NCBI GenBank assembly: GCA_022649305.1
Contig: JALCNW010000018.1
Coordinates: 1-61,500 of the forward strand
Reading direction: 5' to 3'
From: Enterobacter sp.
GTDB taxonomy: Bacteria; Pseudomonadota; Gammaproteobacteria; Enterobacterales; Enterobacteriaceae
Length of the DNA stretch: 61,500 nucleotides
Shown here in pieces: positions 36,756-45,584 of this stretch. The position numbers and the translations under genes are program-made. Within the stretch, counting starts at the first letter, position 1, and each line of letters opens with the position of its first letter. Under the pieces are notes generated by a model. The model was not told where the DNA came from. It was given only the letters and a program-made list of their open reading frames with translations, and made no database searches.

Positions 36756-38258
36756 ATGGTTTCCAGTCGCCTTGAGATGCGTGGCATCAGCCTGGCCTTT
36801 GCGGGGTTTCAGGCGCTATCGCGCGTGGACTTCACGCTTACGGGCGGATCCGTGCATGCGCTCACGGGCGCGAATGGCGCGGGGAAATCCACCCTGATGG
36901 CGGTGCTGTGCGGTACGCATGACCATTACGAGGGTGAAATTATTATTAATAACCAGCCGGTGTCGATTCGCGAGCCGCTCGATGCTAAACGGCTGGGCAT
37001 TCATCTGGTGCAGCAGGAAGTGGACGTAGCGCTGATCCCGGGCTTAAGCATTGCCGAAAATATCATGCTCGATAACCTTGCGCTGCCGGGGCATGGCTAT
37101 CGCTGGAGCACGATCCGCGAGCAGGCGAAACAGGCGCTGGCGCAACTCGACGTCTCCCTGAACGTTCGTCGCTCGATAGAGAGCTGTTCGCTGGCGGAAA
37201 AACAGCAAATCCTGCTGGCGCGGGCGCTGTCACATCACTGTCGGTTTTTGATTCTGGATGAACCGACCGCGCCGCTGGACGCTCACGAAAGCGAGCGCCT
37301 GTTCGCTGTGGTGAACCGGCTCAAGCAGCAGGGCATCGGCGTGGTGTTTATCTCTCACCGTATTCACGAATTAAAGGCGATTTGCGACACCTTAACGGTG
37401 CTGCGCGACGGCAAGCTTGTTGAGTCCAGCCCGATGGCGAACCTGAGCGGAGAAGCCATCGTCGAGAAAATGCTCGGCCACGAGCTGAGCGATATCTATC
37501 CACCGCCAAGACCGAAGTACAGCGATGAAACGCTGCTGCGCGTCGACGGTTTGCACGACGACGTGCTGCTGAAGGATATCTCTCTGCACCTGCGCAAGGG
37601 CGAAATTCTGGGGATTGCCGGGCTGGCAGGAGCGGGCAAAACCGAGCTGTGCAAGGCGCTGTTTGGTGCAACCAAAAGCCGCGTGGCGCGCGGGGAACTG
37701 CATCAACAGCCGTGGAAGCCACGCGATCCTGCAGATTCCGTTTTGCGTGGGCTGGCGCTGGTGCCGGAAGAGCGGCGTAAAGAGGGCATTTTTATCGACG
37801 AGCCGGTGAGCATGAATCTGGCGGTCAGTGCGGATAACAGTTTTTCACGCTGGAGCCTGTTTGGTCATCGTCAGGCGTGGCGCTGGGCGGAGGAAGTGAT
37901 CGCCCGCGTCGGTGTCCGTGCCCGTGGGCCGGGGCAGATTTTGCGCCGTCTTTCCGGTGGCAATCAGCAAAAGGTGGCGATAGGCAAATGGCTGCGCAAC
38001 GAAGCCAGCGTGCTGATTTTTGACGAGCCAACCAAGGGCGTGGACGTGAAGGCCAAAACCGATCTGTTCCAGCTGATCGACGGACTGGCGCGCGAGGGCA
38101 AAGGGGTGATTTATGCCTCTGGCGAGTTCGCCGAGCTGGTGGGATTGTGCGACCGCATCTGCGTGCTGTGGGACGGACGTATCGTGGCGGAAATCGCCGG
38201 GGCTGAGGCCCGCGAAGAGACATTACTTTATTATTCAACCGGAGGTACGGCGTCGTGA
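36756..38258 (+). CDS. Sugar-type ABC importer, double ATPase (RbsA/MglA-like)
   Basis: A 500-residue tandem ABC ATPase. The first half has Walker A GANGAGKST and degenerate signature LAEKQQILLARAL. The second half has Walker A-like GLAGAGKTE and signature LSGGNQQKVAIGK, then LIFDEPTKGVD. This is the carbohydrate uptake-2 (ribose/galactose) layout. ATG 36756 is chosen because AAGGA sits ten bases upstream; a far longer in-frame reading would run into ybdH. First gene of a four-gene operon; the 159-base gap to ybdH holds its promoter. Substrate unknown. Confidence 0.92.
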   Translation: MVSSRLEMRGISLAFAGFQALSRVDFTLTGGSVHALTGANGAGKSTLMAVLCGTHDHYEGEIIINNQPVSIREPLDAKRLGIHLVQQEVDVALIPGLSIAENIMLDNLALPGHGYRWSTIREQAKQALAQLDVSLNVRRSIESCSLAEKQQILLARALSHHCRFLILDEPTAPLDAHESERLFAVVNRLKQQGIGVVFISHRIHELKAICDTLTVLRDGKLVESSPMANLSGEAIVEKMLGHELSDIYPPPRPKYSDETLLRVDGLHDDVLLKDISLHLRKGEILGIAGLAGAGKTELCKALFGATKSRVARGELHQQPWKPRDPADSVLRGLALVPEERRKEGIFIDEPVSMNLAVSADNSFSRWSLFGHRQAWRWAEEVIARVGVRARGPGQILRRLSGGNQQKVAIGKWLRNEASVLIFDEPTKGVDVKAKTDLFQLIDGLAREGKGVIYASGEFAELVGLCDRICVLWDGRIVAEIAGAEAREETLLYYSTGGTAS

Positions 38259-39250
38259 GCAAGGCCCTTTCAGTGAATGCGGCGGCGTCGGGCCGTCAGC
38301 AGATTTTTGATTTTCTTTATAAGTGGGGCATGTTGCTGACCGTGGTCGCGCTGGTGGCGATTTTTGGCATGGCCTCGGATAACTTCCTCGATCCCTTTAA
38401 CATCATCAATATTCTGCGATCGATAGCGATCGTGACGGTGATTGCCATCGGCGTGTCGATTTCGCTGACCGTCGGCGGGTTCGATCTCTCAGTGGGATCG
38501 ACCGCGTCGCTGGCGAACGCGCTGGTGATTTCGCTCTTTGTCTGGCATGGCTTTGGCACTACCGAGTCGATTCTGATTACCCTCGCACTTTGTACGCTGG
38601 TCGGGCTGTTTAACGCCTTTCTGATTGTCATTCTGCGCATCCCGGACATGCTCGCCACGCTTGCCAGCCTGTTTGTGATTCAGGGCGTGGCGATGACCTA
38701 CAGCTACGGCGGGTCGATTACTGAAAACATGGTGCTGCCGAGCGGCGACATGGCGGAAGGCACCATTCCGGCGGCCTTTGGCGCGCTGGGTCAGGTGCCG
38801 ACCATTGTGATTATTATGCTGGTGGTGACGGTGCTGGCGCAGTTGGCGCTGTCGTTGACGACTCACGGACGCCGGATGTACGCCATCGGTGGTAACCCGG
38901 AAGCGGCGCGCCTTTCCGGCATTCGCACCACGCGCTACAAGGTGGCGGCCTACGTGATTGCCTCGCTGCTGGCCGGGCTTGGCGGCATTTTGCTGGCCTC
39001 GCGCATTGGTTCGTCGCAGGTGAATGCGGGTGGTGGCTACCTGATGGATGCGGTCGCGGCGGCGTGGATCGGCTTTTCGCTGGCGGGCTCCGGCAAGCCG
39101 AACGCGCTGGGTACGCTGGTAGGGGCGGTGATCCTCGGGGTGTTATCGAACGGGCTGGTGATGCTCTCGGTGCCGTATTACGCGATGGACATTATAAAAG
39201 GGCTGGTGCTGGCAGTTGCGCTGGCAATCACCTACATACAAAAACGTTAA
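38255..39250 (+). CDS. Sugar-type ABC importer, permease (RbsC-like)
   Basis: A 331-residue permease of the ribose/galactose type. It has about eight to ten hydrophobic spans, the marker VGGFDLSVGSTASLANALV near residue 71, and the loop GNPEAARLSGIRTTRYKV near 212 that contacts the ATPase. It overlaps the ATPase gene by four bases (GTGA: the start is GTG at 38255). It pairs with the solute-binding protein that follows 30 bases later. Confidence 0.92.
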   Translation: MSKALSVNAAASGRQQIFDFLYKWGMLLTVVALVAIFGMASDNFLDPFNIINILRSIAIVTVIAIGVSISLTVGGFDLSVGSTASLANALVISLFVWHGFGTTESILITLALCTLVGLFNAFLIVILRIPDMLATLASLFVIQGVAMTYSYGGSITENMVLPSGDMAEGTIPAAFGALGQVPTIVIIMLVVTVLAQLALSLTTHGRRMYAIGGNPEAARLSGIRTTRYKVAAYVIASLLAGLGGILLASRIGSSQVNAGGGYLMDAVAAAWIGFSLAGSGKPNALGTLVGAVILGVLSNGLVMLSVPYYAMDIIKGLVLAVALAITYIQKR

Positions 39251-39280
39251 CCATTTAAAACAACACAACGGAAAACCATA

Positions 39281-40345
39281 ATGAAAAAAATTGCACTCTC
39301 TTTAGTGGCGCTGGGGTTACTGACTTCTTTATCCACCCACGCGGCAACGCCTGTACCGGTTCCGGCCGCCATCGCCAACCATGAAGGCCCGATTCGCATT
39401 GCGGTGATTCGTAACCTCGGCTCTGATGACAACACCACGCAGTTTGTCTCCGGCGCGATTCAGGAAGGTAAAAAGCTCGGCTTTAAGGTCAGCACTTTTT
39501 TAAGTAACGGCGACGATGCGAAGTTCCAGGACTTTGTGAACCAGGCGATCAGCCAAAAATACGACGGGATTATCCTGTCGCAGGGTCGCGATCCGTATTC
39601 GACCGCGCTGGTGAAAAAGGCGGTGGATGCCGGGATCAAAGTGGCGGTGTTTGATACTGCGGTGACCGGTGAGATCCCGGGCGTCACTGTGACTCAGCAG
39701 GACGATGCCTCGCTGACCCACCTCTCTTTCGGCCAACTGGCGAAGGATTTCAACGGCAAAGCGAACATCGTTAAGCTGTGGGTCGCGGGATTCCCGCCGA
39801 TGGAACGCCGTCAGGCAGCCTATCAGGAACTGCAAAAACAGTATCCGGACATCAAAGAGCTGGAGTCCATTGGTGCCGTCTCTTCTGACGTACAGGGCGA
39901 CACGGCGAACAAGGTCGGGGCGATCCTCGCGAAATACCCGAAAGGCAAAATCGACGCCATCTGGGGTACCTGGGATGCGTTTAGCCAGGGGGCTTACAAG
40001 GCGCTGAAAGAGAATGGCCGCACCGAAATTAAACTCTACAGCATCGACATTTCCAACCAGGATTTGCAGCTGATGCGCGAGTCAGGCAGCCCGTGGAAGG
40101 TGAGCGTTGCGGTTGATCCTAAGCTGATTGGGGCCACCAACGTGCGTCTGATTGCCAATAAGATTGCTGGTGAAGCTACGCCTGCGACTTATGACTTCAA
40201 AGCCGCCGCCATTCCGCAGGCGCTGCTGACCGCCCAGCCGGGTGCGGTGAACGTGGCATCGCTGGGTAAAATCATTCCGGGCTGGGGCCAGACCGAGGAC
40301 TTTATCGCCCCGTGGTTTGCCACGCTTGAAGCGAAAAGCAAATGA
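39281..40345 (+). CDS. Sugar-type ABC importer, periplasmic binding protein
   Basis: A 354-residue type I binding protein (peripla_BP_4 family). The signal peptide is MKKIALSLVALGLLTSLSTHA, cleaved near residue 21. The mature fold shows IRIAVIRNLGSDDNTTQFVSG, FVNQAISQKYDGIILSQGRD, IKVAVFDTAV and a C-terminal lobe with IDAIWGTWDAFSQGAYKAL. The ligand is not evident; it differs from RbsB, MglB, LsrB and YphF as I recall them. It overlaps the LVIVD-repeat gene by four bases. Confidence 0.9.
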   Translation: MKKIALSLVALGLLTSLSTHAATPVPVPAAIANHEGPIRIAVIRNLGSDDNTTQFVSGAIQEGKKLGFKVSTFLSNGDDAKFQDFVNQAISQKYDGIILSQGRDPYSTALVKKAVDAGIKVAVFDTAVTGEIPGVTVTQQDDASLTHLSFGQLAKDFNGKANIVKLWVAGFPPMERRQAAYQELQKQYPDIKELESIGAVSSDVQGDTANKVGAILAKYPKGKIDAIWGTWDAFSQGAYKALKENGRTEIKLYSIDISNQDLQLMRESGSPWKVSVAVDPKLIGATNVRLIANKIAGEATPATYDFKAAAIPQALLTAQPGAVNVASLGKIIPGWGQTEDFIAPWFATLEAKSK

Positions 40346-41583
40346 GTGCGTTGCCGACGCCCGAATACAGCCGCAACATGCGGCTGATTGGCCATAGCGA
40401 TCAGGGCGGTCGACCGGACGGCGTACAGCTAATGGTGCATCGCGGCTTTGCCTATATCGGCCATATGGTGTCGCAGGGCTTTTCGATTGTTGATGTGCGC
40501 GATCCGAAAAACCCAAAAGCCGCGGGCTACGTGCCCGCACCGCCTGGCACCTGGAACGTGCATCTTCAGGCGCATGACGACCTGCTGTTGGTGATCAACG
40601 CCCGTGACCTGTTTGCCGACGCGCGTTTCGCCGACGAAAAGGTCTATTACACTCGTCAGGTGGGGCATACCGTCAGCGACGTGCAGGACAAAGGCTGGAG
40701 CGCGGGGCTGCGCATTTTTGATATCTCCACGCCGGACAAACCGCGCGAAATCAGCTTCCTGTCGCTGGATGGGATTGGCATTCACCGTATCTGGTACGTG
40801 GGTGGGCGCTGGGCGTACGTCTCGGCGCTGATTGACGGGTTTACCGACTATATCTTCCTGACCATCGACCTGGCCGATCCGCGTAAACCCGAAGTGGCGG
40901 GGCGCTGGTGGCTACCGGGGATGAATCAGGCCGAGGGCGAACAGCCGACGTGGCCAGAAGGCAAGCGCTATGCGCTGCATCACGCCATTATCGCCGGAGA
41001 TACGGCCTACGGCAGCTGGCGCGACGGTGGCCTGACGCTGCTGGACGTGAAGGACCGCACTCAGCCGAAGCTCATCAGCCATCGCAACTGGAGCCCGCCG
41101 TTTGGCGGAGGCACGCATACCGCGCTGCCGCTGCCGGAGCGGGATCTGCTGGTGGTGCTGGACGAAGCGGTGCTGGATAACCAGGAGGACGGCGAGAAGC
41201 TCATCTGGTTGTTTGATATTCGCGAACCGTCGAATCCGGTCAGTATTGCCACCTTCCCGCAGCCGGATGAAATTGATTATGTCGCAAAAGGGGCGCACTT
41301 TGGCCCGCATAATCTGCATGAAAATCGGCCGGGGAGCTTTATCAGCTCGACGCTGATTTTTGCGACCTACCAGAATGCTGGCGTGCGCGCGTACGACATT
41401 TCGAATCCGTATCGCCCGGTGGAAACCGGTGCGCTGGTGCCAGCGGCCCCGGCGAAAATGATGGATACCCGCCCGAATCGCCCGCAGGTGATCCAGTCCT
41501 GCGACGTATTTGTGGACGTGCAGGGGATTATCTACAGCACGGATTATAACGGTGGGTTATCGGTGATTGAGTATTTGGGATAG
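40342..41583 (+). CDS. LVIVD-repeat beta-propeller-like protein co-transcribed with the ABC importer
   Basis: A 413-residue protein without a signal peptide, so probably cytoplasmic. Repeated blades end in FSIVDVRDPKNPKAAGYV, LRIFDISTPDKPREISFL, FLTIDLADPRKPEVAGRW, LTLLDVKDRTQPKLISH, LIWLFDIREPSNPVSIATF and VRAYDISNPYRPVETGAL. These are LVIVD repeats, which fold as a beta-propeller. The GIHRIWYVGGRWAYVSALIDG, LHHAIIAG and HFGPHNLHE histidine-rich segments may form an active or metal site. Its start overlaps the binding-protein gene, implying it handles the imported compound. No enzymatic function is known to me. Confidence 0.82.
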   Translation: MSALPTPEYSRNMRLIGHSDQGGRPDGVQLMVHRGFAYIGHMVSQGFSIVDVRDPKNPKAAGYVPAPPGTWNVHLQAHDDLLLVINARDLFADARFADEKVYYTRQVGHTVSDVQDKGWSAGLRIFDISTPDKPREISFLSLDGIGIHRIWYVGGRWAYVSALIDGFTDYIFLTIDLADPRKPEVAGRWWLPGMNQAEGEQPTWPEGKRYALHHAIIAGDTAYGSWRDGGLTLLDVKDRTQPKLISHRNWSPPFGGGTHTALPLPERDLLVVLDEAVLDNQEDGEKLIWLFDIREPSNPVSIATFPQPDEIDYVAKGAHFGPHNLHENRPGSFISSTLIFATYQNAGVRAYDISNPYRPVETGALVPAAPAKMMDTRPNRPQVIQSCDVFVDVQGIIYSTDYNGGLSVIEYLG

Positions 41584-41623
41584 GTGCGGTCTGATGCCTT
41601 CAACTACAGGGCTGAGGGATCCC

Positions 41624-42000
41624 CAGTAATTTTGGTTCCATAGCCATGAAAATGGTGCCATCCAAATATCAGACTTACCGCGATGACCTGGTCCGGCTGT
41701 AAATCGCCGAGTCGTTGACTGAAGGCCGGGGCGACGCGCATGGATGCGCGGCGAGGGCGCATTTACAGGGAGGTTGCAGCGCCCGTCCCCGATAGCCGTA
41801 AGGAATAAGACGAGGGTATCGCGAAGCGACGATTTTCTTGCCGGGAGCCCGGGTCGCCAGGGCGGCGGCGATTGAGCCGCCATGGCACGTTCACCGTTTC
41901 CGGGTTCACAGAGAAGCACGAAACTGGAAGTGAACGGAATAACCTCCTGAGCCGCATGCTCCCCCTCACCCCAGCCCTCTCCCCGAAGAGGAGAGGGAGT
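41624..42000. repeat. ~365-bp structured dispersed repeat, copy B
   Basis: Second copy of the element at 22451-22814, same orientation, again between convergent gene ends. It differs by about ten substitutions. One disrupts a pair in the 11-base stem (GCCGCCATGGC for GCCGCCCTGGC). A ~12-base gain makes the terminal hairpin lead the fuller CCCCTCACCCCAGCCCTCTC form (41961-41998). A degenerate further half-hairpin follows at 42030-42052. The gap 41584-42058 holds no gene. Confidence 0.9.
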
Positions 42001-42058
42001 ACATTGTGCAAATCCTCGATTTGTGGGGATCCCTCAACCCACGGGGAGAGGGAGAAAA

Positions 42059-43258
42059 TCAGCTGTACTGTCGCACCCGTGCAACCAGTTCTTCCACGCT
42101 GTCGATGCGGTCGGCAATCACGATCAGTGCTTTACCCAGTGTAATGGCGTGACGCAGGCATTCGTGGCGCATGGCGTCGTCCTGAATGGTGTCGATATCC
42201 GCCACGTGCGACAGGCCGACGCTGCGGCGAATCAGCTCGGTGCCGCAAAAACCAACTGCATCTTTCCAGACCTTTTTCAGGAATTCAGACGCATAGCCCG
42301 GCACGGAAAGCGCGACGTCGCGAGTTTTCTCGCTTGCCAGCGCCTGGAAGCGTTCGGCGAAGGTATTCCACAACTCCTGAATATCCTTAAGGCGCTGCTC
42401 GCGGGCGGCGGCGGCATCGCGAATGCCCAAATGCCCCGGCAGACCGCAGAAGTTGAGCAGCAGATTGCCGATGGCCGTACCGAGATCAAAACCGATCGGG
42501 CCGTAATAGCCGAACTCGGCGTCGATTGCCTTCAGGCTGCCGTCGGCGACGAAAATCGATCCGCTATGAATATCACCATGCAGCAGCGCTTCGGCCTGTG
42601 AAAAGAAACGGTGCTTCAAAGACGCAACGGCGATCTTCAGCGCGTCGTCGGTGCGCAGGGCCGCGATATCCGCTTCCAGCTCGGCCGGATAGTTGTTGCG
42701 CTCGTGGATCTGATACGGGTCGCTAAAGAACAGATCTTCGGTGATTTCACACATTTCCGGGTTGATATATTTCGCCACCTGCGCTTTTTTGTCGTGCGGA
42801 TGCAGGTAAAAATCGCTGGTGTGAAAAAGCGTATGCGCCAGATACTCGCCCAGCTGGCGCGCTGCCTGCGGATAGTAGTGATTGTTTATCAGCTCGCCGC
42901 GCCAGATTTTGTGGCTGGAGAGATCTTCCATCACCATCACTGCCAGTTCTGGATCGTAATGGAATATTTTGACCGTGTACTGTGGACTGTGCTGGTAATG
43001 CTCGACCAGGGTTTGCGCCTCCAGACGTGCGCGGTCCAGCGTTAACGGCCAGGATTCCCCAACGCAACGCACGTAGGGTAGCGCCTGCTTAACGATGATG
43101 CGGCTCACGCCGTCAGCGTCAAAAATTTTAAACACCAGATTGAGGTTGCCGTCGCCCACTTCCTGCGCCTCCACCAGCGAAGAAGGGTTATCGAGGCCGC
43201 CAAACTGCTTTGCATACTCAACGGCGTCCTGGGCGGTGAAGGTACGATATTGCGACAT
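42059..43258 (-). CDS. mtnK: 5-methylthioribose kinase MtnK
   Basis: A 399-residue kinase, matching Klebsiella MtnK length. The aminoglycoside-phosphotransferase-like fold shows [16 protein letters not shown] (nucleotide loop), [17 protein letters not shown], catalytic [10 protein letters not shown] and [16 protein letters not shown]. It phosphorylates methylthioribose, the entry step of this methionine-salvage route. The start at 43258 ([13 protein letters not shown]) is preferred over an in-frame extension that would cross the MetJ boxes. Divergent from mtnA. Confidence 0.95.
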   Translation of the reverse strand: MSQYRTFTAQDAVEYAKQFGGLDNPSSLVEAQEVGDGNLNLVFKIFDADGVSRIIVKQALPYVRCVGESWPLTLDRARLEAQTLVEHYQHSPQYTVKIFHYDPELAVMVMEDLSSHKIWRGELINNHYYPQAARQLGEYLAHTLFHTSDFYLHPHDKKAQVAKYINPEMCEITEDLFFSDPYQIHERNNYPAELEADIAALRTDDALKIAVASLKHRFFSQAEALLHGDIHSGSIFVADGSLKAIDAEFGYYGPIGFDLGTAIGNLLLNFCGLPGHLGIRDAAAAREQRLKDIQELWNTFAERFQALASEKTRDVALSVPGYASEFLKKVWKDAVGFCGTELIRRSVGLSHVADIDTIQDDAMRHECLRHAITLGKALIVIADRIDSVEELVARVRQYS

Positions 43259-43287
43259 TGCCTGTTCCTCATTGGTTCTGGTAATAA

Positions 43288-43311
43288 AGACATTTAGACG
43301 TCTATACATCT
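43288..43311. promoter_or_regulatory. Triple MetJ box in the mtnK-mtnA divergent gap
   Basis: Three adjoining octamers, AGACATTT, AGACGTCT and ATACATCT, match the met-box consensus AGACGTCT at 6, 8 and 6 of 8 positions. Tandem boxes are required for MetJ-SAM repression. Both mtnK and mtnA should be repressed when methionine and SAM are plentiful. Confidence 0.85.
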
Positions 43312-43363
43312 GAATTTTATCCTGACACAATGTGATACATCAACGCAACAGAGAATTAACGAC

Positions 43364-44380
43364 ATGCAGACATTACAGACGACCAGCCTGCGGGTGGCGG
43401 ATAATCAGCTCTTTATTCTCGATCAGCAGGCGCTTCCGCAGGAAAAACGCTGGCTGGATGCGTCCACCACAGAATTGCTGGTAGGCCACATTCACGCCCT
43501 GCGCGTGCGCGGTGCACCGCTGATCGGCCTTTCTGCCAGCCTGCTGCTGGCGCTGCTGGCAGAAAGCGGTAAAAGCCGCGATGAGCTGGCCGTGACGCTG
43601 GAAACCCTGCGTGCCTCCCGCCCGACGGCGGTGAACCTGATGAATAATCTCGACCGCATGAAGCAGGCGCTGTGGCAGGAAGATTTTGTGCCTAAGCTGA
43701 CGGCTGAAGCGTTGCGCCTGATTGATGAAGATAAACAGCTTTGTGATGCTATTGCCCGCGCGGGCAGCCAACTGGTGAAGCCCGGCAGCCGCCTGTTAAC
43801 CCACTGCAATACCGGCGGGCTGGCAACGGCGGGCGTCGGCACGGCGCTGGGCGTCATCGCGCGCGCGCATCAGGAAGGCAACGTGAGCAACGTTTGGGTG
43901 GATGAAACGCGTCCGTTGTTACAGGGCGGGAGATTAACCGCCTGGGAGCTCGGCGAGCTGGGTGTGCCATATCAACTGATCACCGATTCGATGGCCGCCA
44001 GTTTGATGGCAAAAGGGCAGGTCGATGCCGTGTGGGTTGGGGCGGACCGCATTGCGGCTAACGGAGATGTGGCAAACAAAATCGGCACCTACTCCCTGGC
44101 GGTGCTGGCGAAATTCCACGGTATTCCATTTTACGTCGCCGCTCCGCAAACCACCCTCGATCCGAACTGTCCGAACGGCGAGGCGATCCCGATTGAACAG
44201 CGTGCCGCAAGCGAAGTGACGGGCGTTGCCGGGAGCTTTGGCGCGGTGCGGTGGGCACCGGATGATGCGCAGGTGTATAACCCGGCGTTTGACGTCACGC
44301 CAGCGGCGTTAATTAGTGGTTGGGTGCTGGATACGGGCGTGGTGTGGCCGGAAGACGTGGCGAAAGGGCAATTTTCCTGA
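43364..44380 (+). CDS. mtnA: Methylthioribose-1-phosphate isomerase MtnA
   Basis: A 338-residue eIF2B-alpha-like isomerase that converts methylthioribose-1-phosphate to methylthioribulose-1-phosphate. Motifs seen are [34 protein letters not shown] (catalytic Cys), and [23 protein letters not shown] (catalytic Asp). Transcribed away from mtnK under the shared MetJ boxes. Confidence 0.95.
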   Translation: MQTLQTTSLRVADNQLFILDQQALPQEKRWLDASTTELLVGHIHALRVRGAPLIGLSASLLLALLAESGKSRDELAVTLETLRASRPTAVNLMNNLDRMKQALWQEDFVPKLTAEALRLIDEDKQLCDAIARAGSQLVKPGSRLLTHCNTGGLATAGVGTALGVIARAHQEGNVSNVWVDETRPLLQGGRLTAWELGELGVPYQLITDSMAASLMAKGQVDAVWVGADRIAANGDVANKIGTYSLAVLAKFHGIPFYVAAPQTTLDPNCPNGEAIPIEQRAASEVTGVAGSFGAVRWAPDDAQVYNPAFDVTPAALISGWVLDTGVVWPEDVAKGQFS

Positions 44381-44422
44381 GTGTGGCTATCCTTTAAGGG
44401 GTTCCCTTAAGAGGACGGTAAC

Positions 44423-44893
44423 GTGACGCTCGATCCTGATACTGACTTAAAACTGGAACGCGTGGTGGACGCACCGCGCGACCTACTCTGGCTCTGCTGG
44501 ACCACGCCGGAGCACATCAAAAACTTCTTCATTCCAGCTCCCCATAAGGTGACCGACTGCGACCTCGATCTGCGCGTGGGCGGGCGGTTTAACACCGTGT
44601 TTGAGGTGGGCGGGCAGCGGATGGATAACCTCGGCGTGTTTCTTGAAATCGATCCCGGTAAAAAGCTGGTCTTTACCGACGGCTATACCGAAGACTGGAA
44701 GCCGGCCGAGAAACCGTTTATGACGGCGATCCTGCTGCTGGAAGATGCGGGGGAGGGGAAGACCCGCTATACGGCGATTGCGCGCCATCCAACGAAGGAA
44801 ATCCGCGAGCAGCATGAACAGATGGGCTTCCACGAAGGGTGGGGGATTGTGCTGGATCAGCTGGTGGCGTATGCGAAGGGGCTAAAACGGTAG
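44423..44893 (+). CDS. SRPBCC/AHSA1-domain protein
   Basis: A 156-residue START/Bet v1-like protein of the AHSA1 family: LERVVDAPRDLLWLCWTTPEHIKNFF, DLRVGGRFNTVFEVGG, GVFLEIDPGKKLVFTDGY and QMGFHEGWGIVLDQL. Members bind hydrophobic ligands or act as regulators' partners; no specific role can be given. It starts with GTG at 44423 after GAGGAC, 42 bases after mtnA, so it may be read with it. A repeat hairpin follows the stop. Confidence 0.85.
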   Translation: MTLDPDTDLKLERVVDAPRDLLWLCWTTPEHIKNFFIPAPHKVTDCDLDLRVGGRFNTVFEVGGQRMDNLGVFLEIDPGKKLVFTDGYTEDWKPAEKPFMTAILLLEDAGEGKTRYTAIARHPTKEIREQHEQMGFHEGWGIVLDQLVAYAKGLKR

Positions 44894-44903
44894 TGCTCTT
44901 AGA

Positions 44904-44940
44904 CCCCCTCTCCCTTGAGGGAGAGGGTTGGGGTGAGGGG
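44904..44940. repeat. CCCTCTCCC/GGGAGAGGG hairpin repeat, inverted copy
   Basis: CCCCCTCTCCC-TTGA-GGGAGAGGG, followed by TTGGGGTGAGGGG, is the reverse orientation of the other copies. It starts 10 bases after the AHSA1 gene stop and faces the convergent Ner-type gene. Confidence 0.75.
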
Positions 44941-44955
44941 GGAAGAATTCATTGA

Positions 44956-45228
44956 TTATGTTGAAGACAGATTTCTCTTTTTGGTATTCCTTATCTGACG
45001 AAATATTGGCTCTCCCTTTTCATCAAAGTATCTTTCCGGCCATATCACATCGGGCGGAATATCTAGCGCCTGTGCGATAAGCAATTCTCCTTTAGGCCAT
45101 GGCCGGGAAAGCGCATTCGCTAGTGTGGATGACGAAAGCCCGGCCTGACGTGACAAAGCTGCCAGGCTTGTTCCGTGTTTCTTTAGTGCGGCAATGATAT
45201 CGGCAGGATGCCAGTTTTGATGATGCAT
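44956..45228 (-). CDS. Ner/Nlp-type helix-turn-helix DNA-binding protein
   Basis: A 90-residue protein: MHHQNWHPADIIAALKKHGT, then SLAALSRQAGLSSSTLANAL and RPWPKGELLIAQALDIPPDVIWPERY. This is the pattern of phage Mu Ner and the host SfsB/Nlp regulators. It is divergent from an Xre-type gene 106 bases away, an arrangement like a phage lysis-lysogeny switch or a defence-gene control pair. Inserted between mtnA and mtnD. No integrase lies near. Confidence 0.82.
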   Translation of the reverse strand: MHHQNWHPADIIAALKKHGTSLAALSRQAGLSSSTLANALSRPWPKGELLIAQALDIPPDVIWPERYFDEKGEPIFRQIRNTKKRNLSST

Positions 45229-45263
45229 TGTGTCCTCCTAACATGTGTCCGTTACGCGCTTAA

Positions 45264-45317
45264 TTATCCTGTTTTGGGATAAAAACGCAATGAGAGGATA
45301 TTCGATTTCAGGATATT
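45264..45317. promoter_or_regulatory. GGATA operator array between two divergent HTH genes
   Basis: TTATCC (45264-45269) and GGATAA (45277-45282) form an inverted repeat. AGGATATT occurs twice more (45295-45302 and 45310-45317), 15 bases apart. The shared GGATA core suggests binding sites for one or both flanking HTH proteins. Confidence 0.45.
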
Positions 45318-45334
45318 TGTATGGAATCGGAACA

Positions 45335-45571
45335 ATGGCCTCAGTTTACTCAGATGAATACCAGCGTGTTATCAATGCGTTGAAGAAAGCCCGCAAAGAA
45401 AAAGGAATTACTCAGGCGCAGCTTGCGGAGGCTTTCGGCAAGCCGCAGTCGTTTATCGCGAAAGTTGAAAATGGTGAGCGCAGGTTAGATGTGGTGGAAT
45501 TTGTGCATTTAGCTCAATTGATAGGTTTTGAACCAACAAATGTAATCAATAGTATTAAATTTCATGATTAG
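45335..45571 (+). CDS. Xre-family helix-turn-helix regulator
   Basis: A 78-residue Cro/C1-type HTH protein: VINALKKARKEKGITQAQLA, then EAFGKPQSFIAKVENGERRLDVVEFVHLAQLIG. ATG 45335 is preferred; an in-frame ATG at 45291 would place the GGATA repeats inside the gene. It ends 13 bases before a broken DUF6602-like gene and probably controlled it, as small HTH proteins do in many restriction or defence cassettes. It is intact although its partner is not. Confidence 0.82.
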   Translation: MASVYSDEYQRVINALKKARKEKGITQAQLAEAFGKPQSFIAKVENGERRLDVVEFVHLAQLIGFEPTNVINSIKFHD

Positions 45572-45584
45572 GATGTGAGGTTTT

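Noticed and set aside
42023-42601. 192-codon plus-strand frame opposite mtnK
   Set aside because: Antisense to a firmly identified kinase; no motif.
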